The position numbers were made by a program, and so were the translations under genes. Positions 7,341 to 17,216 of a stretch of 35,632 nucleotides of DNA are shown here, in pieces. This DNA is from Legionellaceae bacterium UBA6148 (GTDB lineage: Bacteria; Pseudomonadota; Gammaproteobacteria; Legionellales; Legionellaceae): positions 1-35,632 of the forward strand of contig DIUW01000001.1 of NCBI GenBank assembly GCA_002423125.1, written 5' to 3'. The stretch's first letter is position 1, and the number at the start of each line of letters is the position of its first letter. The notes beneath the pieces were generated by a model that saw only the letters and a list, made by a program, of their open reading frames with translations, did no database searches and was not told the origin of the DNA.

Positions 7341-8846
7341 TTATAATTTTGATTTATCAGCTTGAGCCAATGTATGGCTAACCGATTGGTGAACGTATTC
7401 CAATATAGGTTTAGGGTATACCCCCATGGCAATGACCATCACTGCCAATAGAACATAAGCACTGGTTTCAAATGGTGATAAATCCTTAAGCTCAGCAACT
7501 CGAGGATTTTTAATAGCGCCGAAAATAACCCGTTTATACATCCATAGTGTATAAGCTGCACCAATAATGAGCGTTGTTGCCGCCCAAAATGCAACCCAAA
7601 ATCCAGCCTGAATACTTCCCAAGATAACCATGAACTCACCTACAAAACCCGAGCTTCCCGGTAGTCCGGCATTCGCCATGGCAAACAACATAAAAAAGCT
7701 CGCAAACACGGGCATGGTATTCACAATTCCACCAAAATCACTCACTTGCCGAGTGTGCATGCGATCGTACACGAACCCTACGCCCGCAAACATTGCACTG
7801 GAGACAAACGCATGCGAAATCATCACAACAATTGCGCCTTCCAAAACTAACCCTGCTGTCTGAAGACTTGCATTAGCAGTGATTGCAAAAATAGCAAAAC
7901 AACCCAGCGTGACGAACCCCATATGCGAAATAGAAGAGTATGCGATGAGGCGCTTCATGTCTTTTTGAATCACAGCGATTAAACCCACATAAACAACCGC
8001 TATAAGCGACAGTACAATCATGAGCGGTGCATAATGTCGACAGGCATCAGGCACAATCGGCAACGAAAATCGAATGAAGCCGTACGCTCCAAGCTTTAAT
8101 AAAATAGCCGCAAGGACAATCGACCCTCCTGCGGGGGCTTCGGTATGCGCATCAGGCAACCAAGTATGCACTGGAAACATCGGGACTTTAATGGCAAATC
8201 CAAGAAAAAAGGCAATGAAAATCAACGTCTGCGCAGTCATCGTTAATTTAACCGCATAGAAGCTTTCAATGCTAAACGAGCCCGCTGTATAACCGAGATA
8301 CAAGAACGATGCTAACATCAAAACGGAGCCTAAAAAGGTGTATAGGAAAAATTTAATAGCGGCATATACTCGATTATCCGATCCCCAAATCCCGATGATT
8401 AAATACATTGGAATGAGTGTTGCTTCCCAGAAAATATAAAATACAATGGCATCCAGACTTGAAAAAACCCCGACCAACAACCCTTGCATGATTAAAAAAG
8501 CCGCTTGATACTGTGCCACTCGTTTTTTTATGCTTTCCCATGTGGCAAGAATAACAACTAGATTGGTAAAAATACTCAGCGCAATCAACAGAACCGATAA
8601 TCCATCTACGCCCATAGCGTAATGAATCCCAAGTGCTGGCAGCCATTCGATATCATCCACAAATTGCATAGAGGACGAGTCAAGATTAAATCCTGTTAGC
8701 AATGGTATACACAGCACTAGAGTCAATAGCACGGTGAATAAAGACAGATAACGGGAAATATTCGGATTATTGTCATCCCCAGTCAGTAAAACAAATACTG
8801 AGCTTACAATGGGTAGACCTATCAATAAATTAAGTAAATGATGCAT
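7341..8846 (-). CDS. nuoM: NADH-quinone oxidoreductase subunit M
   Basis: A 501-aa antiporter-like proton-translocating subunit of complex I, normal length for NuoM. The channel motifs are intact: the Glu-bearing FYIFWEATLIPMYLIIGIWG, the helix with KVPMFPVHTWLPDAHTEAPA (conserved Lys and the kinked helix), and RLIAYSSISHMGFVTLG. About 14 membrane spans are expected. The gene follows nuoL by 21 bp and precedes nuoN by 10 bp, in the standard L-M-N order. Confidence 0.97.
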   Translation of the reverse strand: MHHLLNLLIGLPIVSSVFVLLTGDDNNPNISRYLSLFTVLLTLVLCIPLLTGFNLDSSSMQFVDDIEWLPALGIHYAMGVDGLSVLLIALSIFTNLVVILATWESIKKRVAQYQAAFLIMQGLLVGVFSSLDAIVFYIFWEATLIPMYLIIGIWGSDNRVYAAIKFFLYTFLGSVLMLASFLYLGYTAGSFSIESFYAVKLTMTAQTLIFIAFFLGFAIKVPMFPVHTWLPDAHTEAPAGGSIVLAAILLKLGAYGFIRFSLPIVPDACRHYAPLMIVLSLIAVVYVGLIAVIQKDMKRLIAYSSISHMGFVTLGCFAIFAITANASLQTAGLVLEGAIVVMISHAFVSSAMFAGVGFVYDRMHTRQVSDFGGIVNTMPVFASFFMLFAMANAGLPGSSGFVGEFMVILGSIQAGFWVAFWAATTLIIGAAYTLWMYKRVIFGAIKNPRVAELKDLSPFETSAYVLLAVMVIAMGVYPKPILEYVHQSVSHTLAQADKSKL

Positions 8847-8867
8847 GCGCCCTAACCTTAAATATCG

Positions 8868-10841
8868 TTAACGTAACAACAACCAACATAGAAAACCAAA
8901 TAAACCAAATAACATAACGGCAATATACTGGTAAAGATAGCCTGTTTGAATCTTACGAATATGAAGCGCAAGCCATCGAACAGTGTGCCCTGTTCCATTC
9001 ACAATCAAACCATCGATCATACGCTGATCACCAATTCGATAAAAACTCTCACCAAGGCTCTTTGATCCTTTTATAAAGAAAAAATTATTGAATGTATCAA
9101 AACCATACTTATCCACTAAAATTCGATAAGGCCAAGAGAATACTCGTGCGAGGATACCAGGAATCTGTGGTAGCGCAATATAACAAACCCAAGCAACGAG
9201 GATTCCCGCTAAAGTTGCCCAGAAAACCCAAGAATCAACCGCGTGCAGCATTGAGTGCCATGGCGAGACCACTTCATGCGCCATCTCAGCCAACACATTG
9301 TGGCTCGGCAGTACAACGATAGATTGCTCCAAAACACTCGGCGTATTGTATAACATCGGCATATACAAAATATAACCAACAATCACTGACGGAATTGCGA
9401 GAAGCACGAGCGGCAACCAAACGACCCATGGTGATTCGTGAACATGAGACAGGGTATGCTCATCCATTCGAGGTTTTCCATGGAACGTCATAAAAAATGA
9501 CCGGAAGGTATATAAAGCTGTCACTACCGCCCCAACTGAAACACAGAAGTAAGCATAAGAGCTTCCCGGAATCGATGATAGTTTAGCGACTTCGATAATC
9601 GTGTCTTTCGAGAAAAATCCAGCAAAAGGAGGAATAGCACAGAGAGCTAAACAGCCAATAAAAAATGTCACATAAGTGATTGGCATTTTACGCCATAGTC
9701 CACCCATTTTACGCATATCCTGTTCATGATGCATGCCCAGAATCACAGATCCTGCACCAAGGAAAAGCAAGGCTTTGAAGCAAGCATGCGTTAACAAATG
9801 AAATATTCCTGCACTATACGCTGAGGCGCCCATAGCGACCATCATATACCCCAACTGCGAAAGCGTTGAGTAAGCAATCACTCGTTTAATATCGTTCATC
9901 ACAAGTGCTAATATTCCAGTAAACAAAGCACCCGTTGCACCGATGACTAAAATCACTGTCAATGCCGTTTGGGACAATTCCATGAGAGGAGAAATTCGAG
10001 CCACCATAAATACACCAGCGGTCACCATCGTCGCAGCATGAATTAAAGCAGAAATAGGCGTTGGACCTTCCATGGATTCTGGCAGCCACACATGGAGTGG
10101 AACTTGCGCTGATTTCCCCATCGCACCAACAAATAAGAGTAAACAAATTACAGTAGCAACCGACCAAGAATGCCCACTGAATAACATGATCGTTTGGTTA
10201 GCCATGACCGTAGCACTTTGAAATACCGTCGCATAATGCAAACTTCCCGCATAGGCCAAAACCAATGCAATCCCAAGAACAAAACCAAAGTCACCCACTC
10301 GGTTAACAAGAAACGCTTTAAGACTACCTTCAAGTGCTGATTCTTTTTGATACCAAAAACCAATCAATAAATACGAGACCAATCCGACACCTTCCCAGCC
10401 AAAAAACAATTGTAAAAAATTATTCCCTGTCACGAGCATCAGCATCATAAACGTAAATAACGAGATATAACTAAAAAACCGTTGGTAACCATCATCATCA
10501 GCCATATATCCGATACTATAAACATGTACCAAAAGTGATACGAAAGTGACAATAACCATCATGACAACAGTCAAGGGATCAATCAAAAATCCGATGTTAA
10601 AGAGATAGGGAAATTGAGACCCTCCACTCGCCCATATGTATAGGTTCTCATCAACAATAGGAGCCACGCCGGATAGAATTGCATACGCTAGATAAGCAGA
10701 TAGCCCAAATGATATCATTAAGCCACCAATAGTGACTGAATGAGCGCCGACTCGACCAATCGCATGGCGAAAAAATCCAGCAATCAACGAACCAACTAAG
10801 GGCGCTAAAACCGCAATCAAACAGTACTGTACAATATTCAC
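8868..10841 (-). CDS. nuoL: NADH-quinone oxidoreductase subunit L
   Basis: A 657-aa distal membrane subunit of complex I. It has the antiporter core with NFLQLFFGWEGVGLVSYLLI (channel Glu), GKSAQVPLHVWLPESMEGPT and RVIAYSTLSQLGYMMVA. The C-terminal extension, after about residue 520, includes the amphipathic lateral helix that in this family runs along the membrane arm. Length is slightly above the E. coli protein (613 aa), within the family range. It starts 5 bp after the nuoK stop. Confidence 0.97.
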   Translation of the reverse strand: MNIVQYCLIAVLAPLVGSLIAGFFRHAIGRVGAHSVTIGGLMISFGLSAYLAYAILSGVAPIVDENLYIWASGGSQFPYLFNIGFLIDPLTVVMMVIVTFVSLLVHVYSIGYMADDDGYQRFFSYISLFTFMMLMLVTGNNFLQLFFGWEGVGLVSYLLIGFWYQKESALEGSLKAFLVNRVGDFGFVLGIALVLAYAGSLHYATVFQSATVMANQTIMLFSGHSWSVATVICLLLFVGAMGKSAQVPLHVWLPESMEGPTPISALIHAATMVTAGVFMVARISPLMELSQTALTVILVIGATGALFTGILALVMNDIKRVIAYSTLSQLGYMMVAMGASAYSAGIFHLLTHACFKALLFLGAGSVILGMHHEQDMRKMGGLWRKMPITYVTFFIGCLALCAIPPFAGFFSKDTIIEVAKLSSIPGSSYAYFCVSVGAVVTALYTFRSFFMTFHGKPRMDEHTLSHVHESPWVVWLPLVLLAIPSVIVGYILYMPMLYNTPSVLEQSIVVLPSHNVLAEMAHEVVSPWHSMLHAVDSWVFWATLAGILVAWVCYIALPQIPGILARVFSWPYRILVDKYGFDTFNNFFFIKGSKSLGESFYRIGDQRMIDGLIVNGTGHTVRWLALHIRKIQTGYLYQYIAVMLFGLFGFLCWLLLR

Positions 10842-10846
10842 GATAA

Positions 10847-11152
10847 CTACCCTTTCAAATGATTCATCTGGTTGACATTAATATTGCCTCGATTTCGATA
10901 AAGCAACACGACTATCGCCAAGCCAATCGAGGCTTCCGCTGCTGCAACGGTTAATATAAAGAAAACAAACACCTGACCGGCCAATCCATTATAATAATGT
11001 GAGAAGGCTACAAAATTAGTATTCACCGCCAATAACATCAGTTCAATACAAATAAGCAATAAAATAACATTTCGACGATTCAATAGAATGCCAACCAAAC
11101 CTAAGCCAAACAAAATGGCGCTTAGAATTGTATAGTGCGCAACGGGTATCAT
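10847..11152 (-). CDS. nuoK: NADH-quinone oxidoreductase subunit K
   Basis: A 101-aa, three-helix membrane subunit of complex I, full length. The conserved Glu residues of the proton path are present in ILLLICIELMLLAVN and in TVAAAEASIGLAIVVLLYR. The gene follows nuoJ after an unusually long 122-bp gap that contains no ORF, whereas nuoL follows almost directly. Confidence 0.96.
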   Translation of the reverse strand: MIPVAHYTILSAILFGLGLVGILLNRRNVILLLICIELMLLAVNTNFVAFSHYYNGLAGQVFVFFILTVAAAEASIGLAIVVLLYRNRGNINVNQMNHLKG

Positions 11153-11274
11153 TTTCTAATTTTCTCACTTTTATTTGTTATTCATACGTTCAATGTGTTC
11201 GCAATGCATCTCTTACCCACACTCCGGGGCTTATACACAGCGCATCGGTGGCATAGAGTAAATATCCACCCTTC

Positions 11275-11919
11275 TTACGTTAATTTTTTTACCAATGTCA
11301 CTCGGTCTTCTCGACGCGTCATAATCTGGCTGACAATGTCTTGTCGTTTAGATCGAATGGGCGCTCGGTGGACCAACGTAATTGCCGCGATTATCGCCAC
11401 TAACAAAATAGCGGCTGCCATCTCAAAAGCAAATACATAATCAGTGTATATAACCTCACCCAGAGCTTCTGTATTCGACTGCGATTTCGTTGTAACGAGA
11501 TTATTATCAAATAAACCCGCTGTCGTGACAGCGGGTGTTTCTCCCGGCACTATTCCCACCGCATTTATATACTGCGTTTGAGGAATAACAATCATTAATA
11601 AACTGACAAGGAGCGCTACCAAAATTAATCCAAATGGTAAATATCGAAGAACATGAGTCTTCGAAACTTCAACGTCGATGTTCAACATCATGATCACAAA
11701 TAAAAATAGCGTCATTACTGCACCCACGTAGACAAGCACCAGTATCAGCGCTAGAAACTCGGCAGCAAGCAACAGCCAGAGTGCCGCGCTTGTAAAAAAC
11801 GCCAGCACTAAAAATAAAGCACATCGGACAGGGTTATTCTGAGTAATCACCATTGTAGCGGAAAACACAGTAACGACTGCAAAAAAGTAAAAAGTAACTT
11901 GATTTAATAAATCATGCAT
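11275..11919 (-). CDS. nuoJ: NADH-quinone oxidoreductase subunit J
   Basis: A 214-aa membrane subunit of complex I with five predicted helices. The family core is clear: NPVRCALFLVLAFFTSAALW, EFLALILVLVYVGAVMTLFLFVIMML (the helix bearing the pi-bulge) and a late helix VFAFEMAAAILLVAIIAAITL. It carries a somewhat long loop (about residues 110-150, rich in Thr/Asn) and a basic C-terminal tail (KRQDIVSQIMTRREDRVTL). It follows nuoI by 11 bp. Confidence 0.95.
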   Translation of the reverse strand: MHDLLNQVTFYFFAVVTVFSATMVITQNNPVRCALFLVLAFFTSAALWLLLAAEFLALILVLVYVGAVMTLFLFVIMMLNIDVEVSKTHVLRYLPFGLILVALLVSLLMIVIPQTQYINAVGIVPGETPAVTTAGLFDNNLVTTKSQSNTEALGEVIYTDYVFAFEMAAAILLVAIIAAITLVHRAPIRSKRQDIVSQIMTRREDRVTLVKKLT

Positions 11920-11930
11920 AGCAGACCCCG

Positions 11931-12443
11931 TTAACGGTATTTTTCATCGACAAGCCGATCGGCAGCTAATTTTGTTTCCATCATATCGCCAATAGCAAGC
12001 AACTTTTCTTTTGTCATAATATTTTGACCTCGCTCACTAATATGATAATGCTGTATTGGAGTAACAACGATGGAGTCGACTGGACAAGATTCCTCGCATA
12101 ACCCGCAATTGATACACTTAAATACATCGATATCGTAACGCGTTGTGCGACGTGAGCCGTCTTCGCGCTCCTCAGAGTCAATCGTAATCGCTAGTGCAGG
12201 GCAAACGGCTTCACACAATTTGCATGCAATACAACGCTCCTCTCCATTTGGATATCGACGCAATGCCAAAGCGCCTCGAAAACGCGGAGAAATAGGCGTT
12301 TGTTCCTCTGGAAACTGAACGGTAATTTTTTTCTTAAAAAAATATTTACCAGTCACACTTAAACCAGCAAGCAATTCCAACAGCAGAAAGCTGCGGACAT
12401 AATGCTTGATATATCGATATACTTTTTTCATCTGTTCACTCAT
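11931..12443 (-). CDS. nuoI: NADH-quinone oxidoreductase subunit I (2x 4Fe-4S ferredoxin)
   Basis: The peripheral-arm subunit carrying clusters N6a and N6b, passing electrons from NuoG towards NuoB. Two classic ferredoxin motifs are present: CIACKLCEAVCP (C71, C74, C77, C81) and CINCGLCEESCP (C110, C113, C116, C120). An N-terminal amphipathic helix (KKVYRYIKHYVRSFLLLELL) attaches it to the membrane arm. I placed the start at the ATG overlapping the nuoH stop (TGATG). In-frame ATGs at 12452 and 12431 are alternatives, and none has a clear ribosome-binding site. The protein is about 170 aa, normal for the family. Confidence 0.94.
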   Translation of the reverse strand: MSEQMKKVYRYIKHYVRSFLLLELLAGLSVTGKYFFKKKITVQFPEEQTPISPRFRGALALRRYPNGEERCIACKLCEAVCPALAITIDSEEREDGSRRTTRYDIDVFKCINCGLCEESCPVDSIVVTPIQHYHISERGQNIMTKEKLLAIGDMMETKLAADRLVDEKYR

Positions 12444-13465
12444 CAAAACCATGGTTTAACTTGCATGACAACCATAAGAGCCGTCACAATGACCCACACA
12501 ATAGTAACAGGAATTAACACCTTCCAACCAAGCCGCATCAACTGATCATAACGATATCGTGGAAAAGTAGCTCGCACCCAAAGATAAACAAACAAAAAGA
12601 AAGAAACTTTAAGCATCAACCAGACAAAGCCAGGAACAAAAAAGAACACGCTCCCAAGAAATGACATGTTTTCAAAAGGTGAAAGCCATCCACCCATAAA
12701 CAACAACGTAATCATCGTTGAAATCAGAATCATGCTCGCATATTCAGACAAGAAGAATAGAGCAAAACCGATGCCCGAATACTCAACATGGAACCCTGCT
12801 ACAATTTCTGATTCTCCTTCAGCCATATCAAACGGAGCACGATTTGTTTCAGCTACGCCGGCAATCCAAAAAATCATAAACAGCGGGAATAAGGGAACAA
12901 ACCACCAATGAAGTATCCCACCATGTTGTGATAACACAACATCCGTAATATTCATACTCCCCGCCGCAAGCAATATACCAACCAACGCAAAACCCATTGC
13001 AATTTCATATGAAACAGTTTGGGCAGCACTTCTTAACGCCCCAAGCATGGCATATTTTGAATTCGACGCCCATCCAGCAATTAGAACACCATAGACTCCG
13101 AGAGAGCTCATTGCGAATAAGTATAAAACTCCGGCATTAATATTCGCGAGAACCATACCTTCAGAAAATGGAATCACTGCCCAGCCGACCAGTGACGGCA
13201 CTAGTGCAAACAAAGGTGCGATGACAAACAAATATTTATTCGAACGCGTTGGAACGATAATTTCTTTAAGAATCAGTTTAATTAAATCGGCAAACGGTTG
13301 CAGTAACCCTTTAAAACCAACCCGGTTAGGTCCAATACGAACCTGCATATAGCCAATCACTTTCCGCTCTGCATAAGTGAGATAGGCAACACAAATCAGC
13401 AACGGAAAAACAATAACCAGAATTTTGATAACCACCCAAAGAAGGAGGCTGATATTTTCTAACAT
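12443..13465 (-). CDS. nuoH: NADH-quinone oxidoreductase subunit H
   Basis: A 340-aa membrane subunit that forms much of the quinone chamber at the junction of the two arms. Typical segments are YAERKVIGYMQVRIGPNRVG (the quinone-site loop), PFADLIKLILKEIIVP, ETNRAPFDMAEGESEIVAGF with its acidic cluster, and RATFPRYRYDQLMRLGWKVL near the C-terminus. Eight helices are expected. It begins 13 bp after the nuoG stop and overlaps nuoI. Confidence 0.97.
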   Translation of the reverse strand: MLENISLLLWVVIKILVIVFPLLICVAYLTYAERKVIGYMQVRIGPNRVGFKGLLQPFADLIKLILKEIIVPTRSNKYLFVIAPLFALVPSLVGWAVIPFSEGMVLANINAGVLYLFAMSSLGVYGVLIAGWASNSKYAMLGALRSAAQTVSYEIAMGFALVGILLAAGSMNITDVVLSQHGGILHWWFVPLFPLFMIFWIAGVAETNRAPFDMAEGESEIVAGFHVEYSGIGFALFFLSEYASMILISTMITLLFMGGWLSPFENMSFLGSVFFFVPGFVWLMLKVSFFLFVYLWVRATFPRYRYDQLMRLGWKVLIPVTIVWVIVTALMVVMQVKPWF

Positions 13466-13478
13466 GTCGTTACCTTTT

Positions 13479-15830
13479 TTAACACTTAATCGTTATTTCA
13501 GAAAAAGCATGTCCGAGATCGGTTGTTTCAACCATAGCATTGGGCAACCAAACCACGTCGATAGCCATCCGTTCATTTTGAATAATCGGCAATGTTATCT
13601 CAATATTACCTTGAGATACAGTAGCTGTTTCACCTAAGCCCAATCGGGCAACCGTTTGTGGATGAATCTGAACGCCCGCAGCATCCGCTGCAGCACACTC
13701 CTGCAAAGCAGTCGCATGGCGAACAATCGCATCAGAACGATAGAGTGGCCATTCACCAATCCGAGTGACCTCATGCTTATTCACTGGAAGTGACTCAGAA
13801 TAAAAAGGAATATATTTGCGCGTAGGCATCCTATTGACTATGGGCTTGATCTCTTCCAACACCGCTTGAGTAGAAACAAAATCAAATCCTTTGCAGTGGA
13901 GCAAATTGCCTAACACACGTAAAATTTTCCAAGCTGGACGAGACTCGCCTCGAGGCACAATGCCTCCTTTAAATGTTTGCCATGTGTGGTCAACATTAAT
14001 ATAGGTTCCTGACGTTTCAGAGTAAGGAGCCATCGGCAGAACAACATCAGCATAATCCTGTGTTGCCTCAGTAAAATAGGCGGACAGTACAATAACAAAT
14101 TCAGCACCCAACATCGATTGCCTTGCTCTAAATGGATTCACAAAGTCAAACCCAGGATCGACCGCCATTAACAAATAGCCTTTCAACTTAGCATCAAGTG
14201 CAGCATTCACATCAAGACCTGGGGTTTCGACCGCCTGCCCTGCAAGCGTTCGATGCGGAATCATCCCCGCAAGCCATGCACCTGCTGCATTAGCGCCGGT
14301 CGTGAATCGAACTACACGCGCACCACTCAGTGTTTGAATTTCGGATATCAGTAATCGAAGCAGTGCGGCTTCAGGATGATTTTCACATAACGCACCCGTA
14401 ATCACCACTGCATTCGGACGGCGAAGAGCAGCTGCCATCGAGAGGGTTTGCTCATCGGGCGCTAATCCAATGACCAATTTTTGAACATCATGTGATAAAT
14501 ACGTGGAATCTTCCACCAAAGCCAACACTAACGTGGCCAATTGCATAGGAAGATCCAGCGGAGCAACTATTTTGCGCTCAGAAAGTTCAAAATGATAATC
14601 ATAATCCACCGGATTCATTGCGTAAATTTTTGCACCATTCACAAACGCTTTACGGACACGAAGACCTGCCAATGGCACTTCCCTATCAATATTGCAACCA
14701 AACAATAAAATTGATTCTTGCGCTTCAATATCGGCATACGGCAAGGAGCTCTCGGGCATTACGGGTTGACCTTCTTGATCTCGGAAATCAGTTTGATGAA
14801 GTCGATGGTCAAGATTATTCACACCCAATTCACGCATCAGTTTTTGCAGTAAATACAACTCTTCAAGAGTAGAAGAAGCCGAAGCAAATGCTGCAAATTG
14901 TTCGGGACCATGTTGCTTAATCACACGACTCAATCCATCCGCTGCAAATTTCAGTGCGGTTTCCCATTCAACGGCTTCCCACTGCCCATTGCGCTTGATC
15001 ATGGGTTTCGCTGCACGATCAGGATGATTCATTCCCTGATAACTGAAGCGATCACGATCAGATAACCACGTTTCGTTAATGGATTCTTTTTCTTTTGGCA
15101 CTACACGCATGAGTTCATTACGACGCACATGTAATAAAACATTCGAGCCTAGGCAGTCATGAGGCGCAATACTTTCATGTTGTGTCATTTCCCATGCTCG
15201 CGCAGTAAAGCGATAGGGTTTGGAGGTCAATGCTCCAACTGGGCACAAATCAATAACATTTCCAGACACCTCTGATGTTAGACTGTGTTTAATATACGTA
15301 CTGATTTGCATGTTTTCACCGCGACCGATACCACCGATCTCACGCACTCCTGCAATCTCATCGCCGAAACGAACGCAGCGGGTGCAATGAATACAGCGGG
15401 TCATTTCGGTTGCAATTAAAGGGCCAAAATTATCATCTTCAACGGCTCGTTTACTTTCAGTGTATTCAGAAACGTCATTTCCATAACCCATGGACACATC
15501 TTGTAATTCACATTCCCCACCTTGATCGCAAATAGGGCAGTCAAGCGGGTGATTAATCAGTAAAAACTCCATAACTGCTTGTTGAGAACGAATGGCTTCT
15601 TTTGACTTAGTAAAAATTTTCATCCCATTCGTAATCGGCGTAGCACAAGCCGGCACGGTTTTTCGACCATTTTCAATCTCAACCAAACACATTCGGCAAT
15701 TCGCAGCAACCGACAATTTTTTGTGATAGCAAAATCGAGGAATATGAATCCCCGCTTCATCAGCAACTTCGATGATCATTTTACCGTTTTCTGCTTCGAA
15801 TGTTTGTCCATCGATTTCAACATTGGCCAT
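13479..15830 (-). CDS. nuoG: NADH-quinone oxidoreductase subunit G
   Basis: The largest peripheral subunit (783 aa), relaying electrons through several Fe-S clusters. The N-terminal 2Fe-2S site has C34, C45, C48 and C62. The N5-type site is HPLDCPICDQGGEC (H94, C98, C101, C107). The N4-type site is CIHCTRC with CPVGAL (C146, C149, C152, C196). A molybdopterin-oxidoreductase-like domain without evident cofactor ligands follows to the C-terminus. Where E. coli NuoG carries the N7 cysteines, this protein reads HESIAPHDCLGSN, with only one Cys, so N7 is absent. A 93-bp spacer with a hairpin separates it from nuoF. Confidence 0.96.
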   Translation of the reverse strand: MANVEIDGQTFEAENGKMIIEVADEAGIHIPRFCYHKKLSVAANCRMCLVEIENGRKTVPACATPITNGMKIFTKSKEAIRSQQAVMEFLLINHPLDCPICDQGGECELQDVSMGYGNDVSEYTESKRAVEDDNFGPLIATEMTRCIHCTRCVRFGDEIAGVREIGGIGRGENMQISTYIKHSLTSEVSGNVIDLCPVGALTSKPYRFTARAWEMTQHESIAPHDCLGSNVLLHVRRNELMRVVPKEKESINETWLSDRDRFSYQGMNHPDRAAKPMIKRNGQWEAVEWETALKFAADGLSRVIKQHGPEQFAAFASASSTLEELYLLQKLMRELGVNNLDHRLHQTDFRDQEGQPVMPESSLPYADIEAQESILLFGCNIDREVPLAGLRVRKAFVNGAKIYAMNPVDYDYHFELSERKIVAPLDLPMQLATLVLALVEDSTYLSHDVQKLVIGLAPDEQTLSMAAALRRPNAVVITGALCENHPEAALLRLLISEIQTLSGARVVRFTTGANAAGAWLAGMIPHRTLAGQAVETPGLDVNAALDAKLKGYLLMAVDPGFDFVNPFRARQSMLGAEFVIVLSAYFTEATQDYADVVLPMAPYSETSGTYINVDHTWQTFKGGIVPRGESRPAWKILRVLGNLLHCKGFDFVSTQAVLEEIKPIVNRMPTRKYIPFYSESLPVNKHEVTRIGEWPLYRSDAIVRHATALQECAAADAAGVQIHPQTVARLGLGETATVSQGNIEITLPIIQNERMAIDVVWLPNAMVETTDLGHAFSEITIKC

Positions 15831-15890
15831 GGGTGAACCTTTTTTAATATAGAATAAAATAAAAAACTGTAGCTACATACACGTCATCAC

Positions 15891-15919
15891 GAGCATTTGG
15901 ATAGGATCTAAAAATGCTC
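15891..15919 (-). promoter_or_regulatory. Hairpin in the nuoF-nuoG spacer
   Basis: GAGCATTT (15891-15898) is complementary to AAATGCTC (15912-15919), giving an 8-bp stem 5 bases after the nuoF stop. No U run follows, so it may be an mRNA processing or stabilising structure rather than a terminator. The spacer also holds an AT-rich run before the nuoG start. Confidence 0.4.
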
Positions 15920-15923
15920 CAAG

Positions 15924-17201
15924 TTACCCTGCTGTCATTGAGCGTTTATGTTTTACAAAATACTCAAATTCATGACGGAAATGCTTCACAAAACTTTGCA
16001 CCGGCCATGCTGCGGCCTCTCCTAGCGCACAAATAGTACGCCCTTCAATCATATCAGCGACATGAACAAGCTTATCTACATCGCTAAGCTCACCATGCCC
16101 GGATTTGATACGATGGAGCAAACGAACTAACCAGCCCGTGCCCTCACGGCAAGGCGTGCACTGACCACATGATTCGTCCATGTAAAATTCAGACAGACGG
16201 TAGAGTGCATCGACCATACAGGTTGTTTCATCCATAATGATAACCGCACCGGAACCAAGACCTGATCCCGCTTTCTGAATGCTGTCATAGTCCATATCGA
16301 GCCCCATCATCACATCACCAGGTAATACTGGCATGGATGATCCTCCTGGAATAACCGCTTTCAAACGACGGCCATTCAACATCCCCCCAGCCATTTCTAA
16401 AAGCGTTTTGAAGGGAGTGCCTAATGGAATTTCAAAGTTGGCAGGCTTATTCACATGCCCACTGACACTAAAGCATTTCATTCCACCATTATTCGGTTTG
16501 CCGAGGTTTAAAAACCACTCGCCACCTTTCTCCAAGATAACAGGAACTGAGGCGAATGTTTCCGTATTATTTATTGTCGTCGGCTTGCCATACAATCCAA
16601 AATTAGCAGGAAACGGTGGTTTAAATCGAGGTTGGCCTTTTTTACCTTCCAGCGAATTTAATAACGCTGTTTCTTCACCACAAATATAAGCACCCGCACC
16701 TAAATGATTATATAAGTCAAAATCGATGCCTGAGCCTAAAATATTTTTGCCCAACAAACCCGCTTCATAAGCTTCTTTAAGTGCTGCTTCTGTGCGAACA
16801 AAAGGCTCCCAGAATTCGCCACGGATATAATTATAACCAACCGTCGCGCCCATGACATAGCCAGCAATTGCCATGCCTTCTATCAGTTGATGAGGATTGT
16901 ATCTTAAAATATCCCGGTCTTTACAAGTCCCAGGCTCTCCTTCATCCGAATTACACACCACGTATTTTTGAATCGGCGAATTACGATTCATGAAGCTCCA
17001 CTTCAGTCCGGTAGGAAAGCCAGCGCCACCTCGTCCCCTTAGGGCCGATGTTTTTAATTCATTAATAATGTGTTCAGGTGGCGTTTTATCACGCAAAATA
17101 CGGCGCAAAACGCTATACCCACCGACCGATTCGTAGGATGCAAGCTTCCAGGGCTCTGGCAAATGGAGCGTTCGAAAACAGACTAGATTTGTTTCAACCA
17201 T
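15924..17201 (-). CDS. nuoF: NADH-quinone oxidoreductase subunit F (NADH/FMN binding)
   Basis: The 425-aa flavoprotein subunit that oxidises NADH and passes electrons from FMN to cluster N3. The NADH-binding glycine loop is LRGRGGAGFPTGLKW (residues 54-68). The FMN region includes NSDEGEPGTCKDRDI and GAGAYICGEETALLNSLEG. The 4Fe-4S ligands are SCGQCTPCREGTGW (C345, C348, C351) plus C391 in TICALG. It begins 15 bp after the nuoE stop, and the N-terminus is the usual one for bacterial NuoF. Confidence 0.97.
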   Translation of the reverse strand: MVETNLVCFRTLHLPEPWKLASYESVGGYSVLRRILRDKTPPEHIINELKTSALRGRGGAGFPTGLKWSFMNRNSPIQKYVVCNSDEGEPGTCKDRDILRYNPHQLIEGMAIAGYVMGATVGYNYIRGEFWEPFVRTEAALKEAYEAGLLGKNILGSGIDFDLYNHLGAGAYICGEETALLNSLEGKKGQPRFKPPFPANFGLYGKPTTINNTETFASVPVILEKGGEWFLNLGKPNNGGMKCFSVSGHVNKPANFEIPLGTPFKTLLEMAGGMLNGRRLKAVIPGGSSMPVLPGDVMMGLDMDYDSIQKAGSGLGSGAVIIMDETTCMVDALYRLSEFYMDESCGQCTPCREGTGWLVRLLHRIKSGHGELSDVDKLVHVADMIEGRTICALGEAAAWPVQSFVKHFRHEFEYFVKHKRSMTAG

Positions 17202-17216
17202 GATAAGATCCTCTGC

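Noticed and set aside
7331..7432. Extended nuoN N-terminus
   Set aside because: The extra codons lie inside nuoM and are hydrophilic; the ATG at 7330 has a ribosome-binding site and a family-like start.
11135..11440. 101-codon plus-strand ORF across the nuoJ-nuoK gap
   Set aside because: It is mostly antisense to nuoJ, and its composition follows the codon pattern of the real gene.
16333..16689. 118-codon plus-strand ORF inside nuoF
   Set aside because: It is antisense to highly conserved nuoF; the Pro-rich product is a by-product of Gly codons on the other strand.
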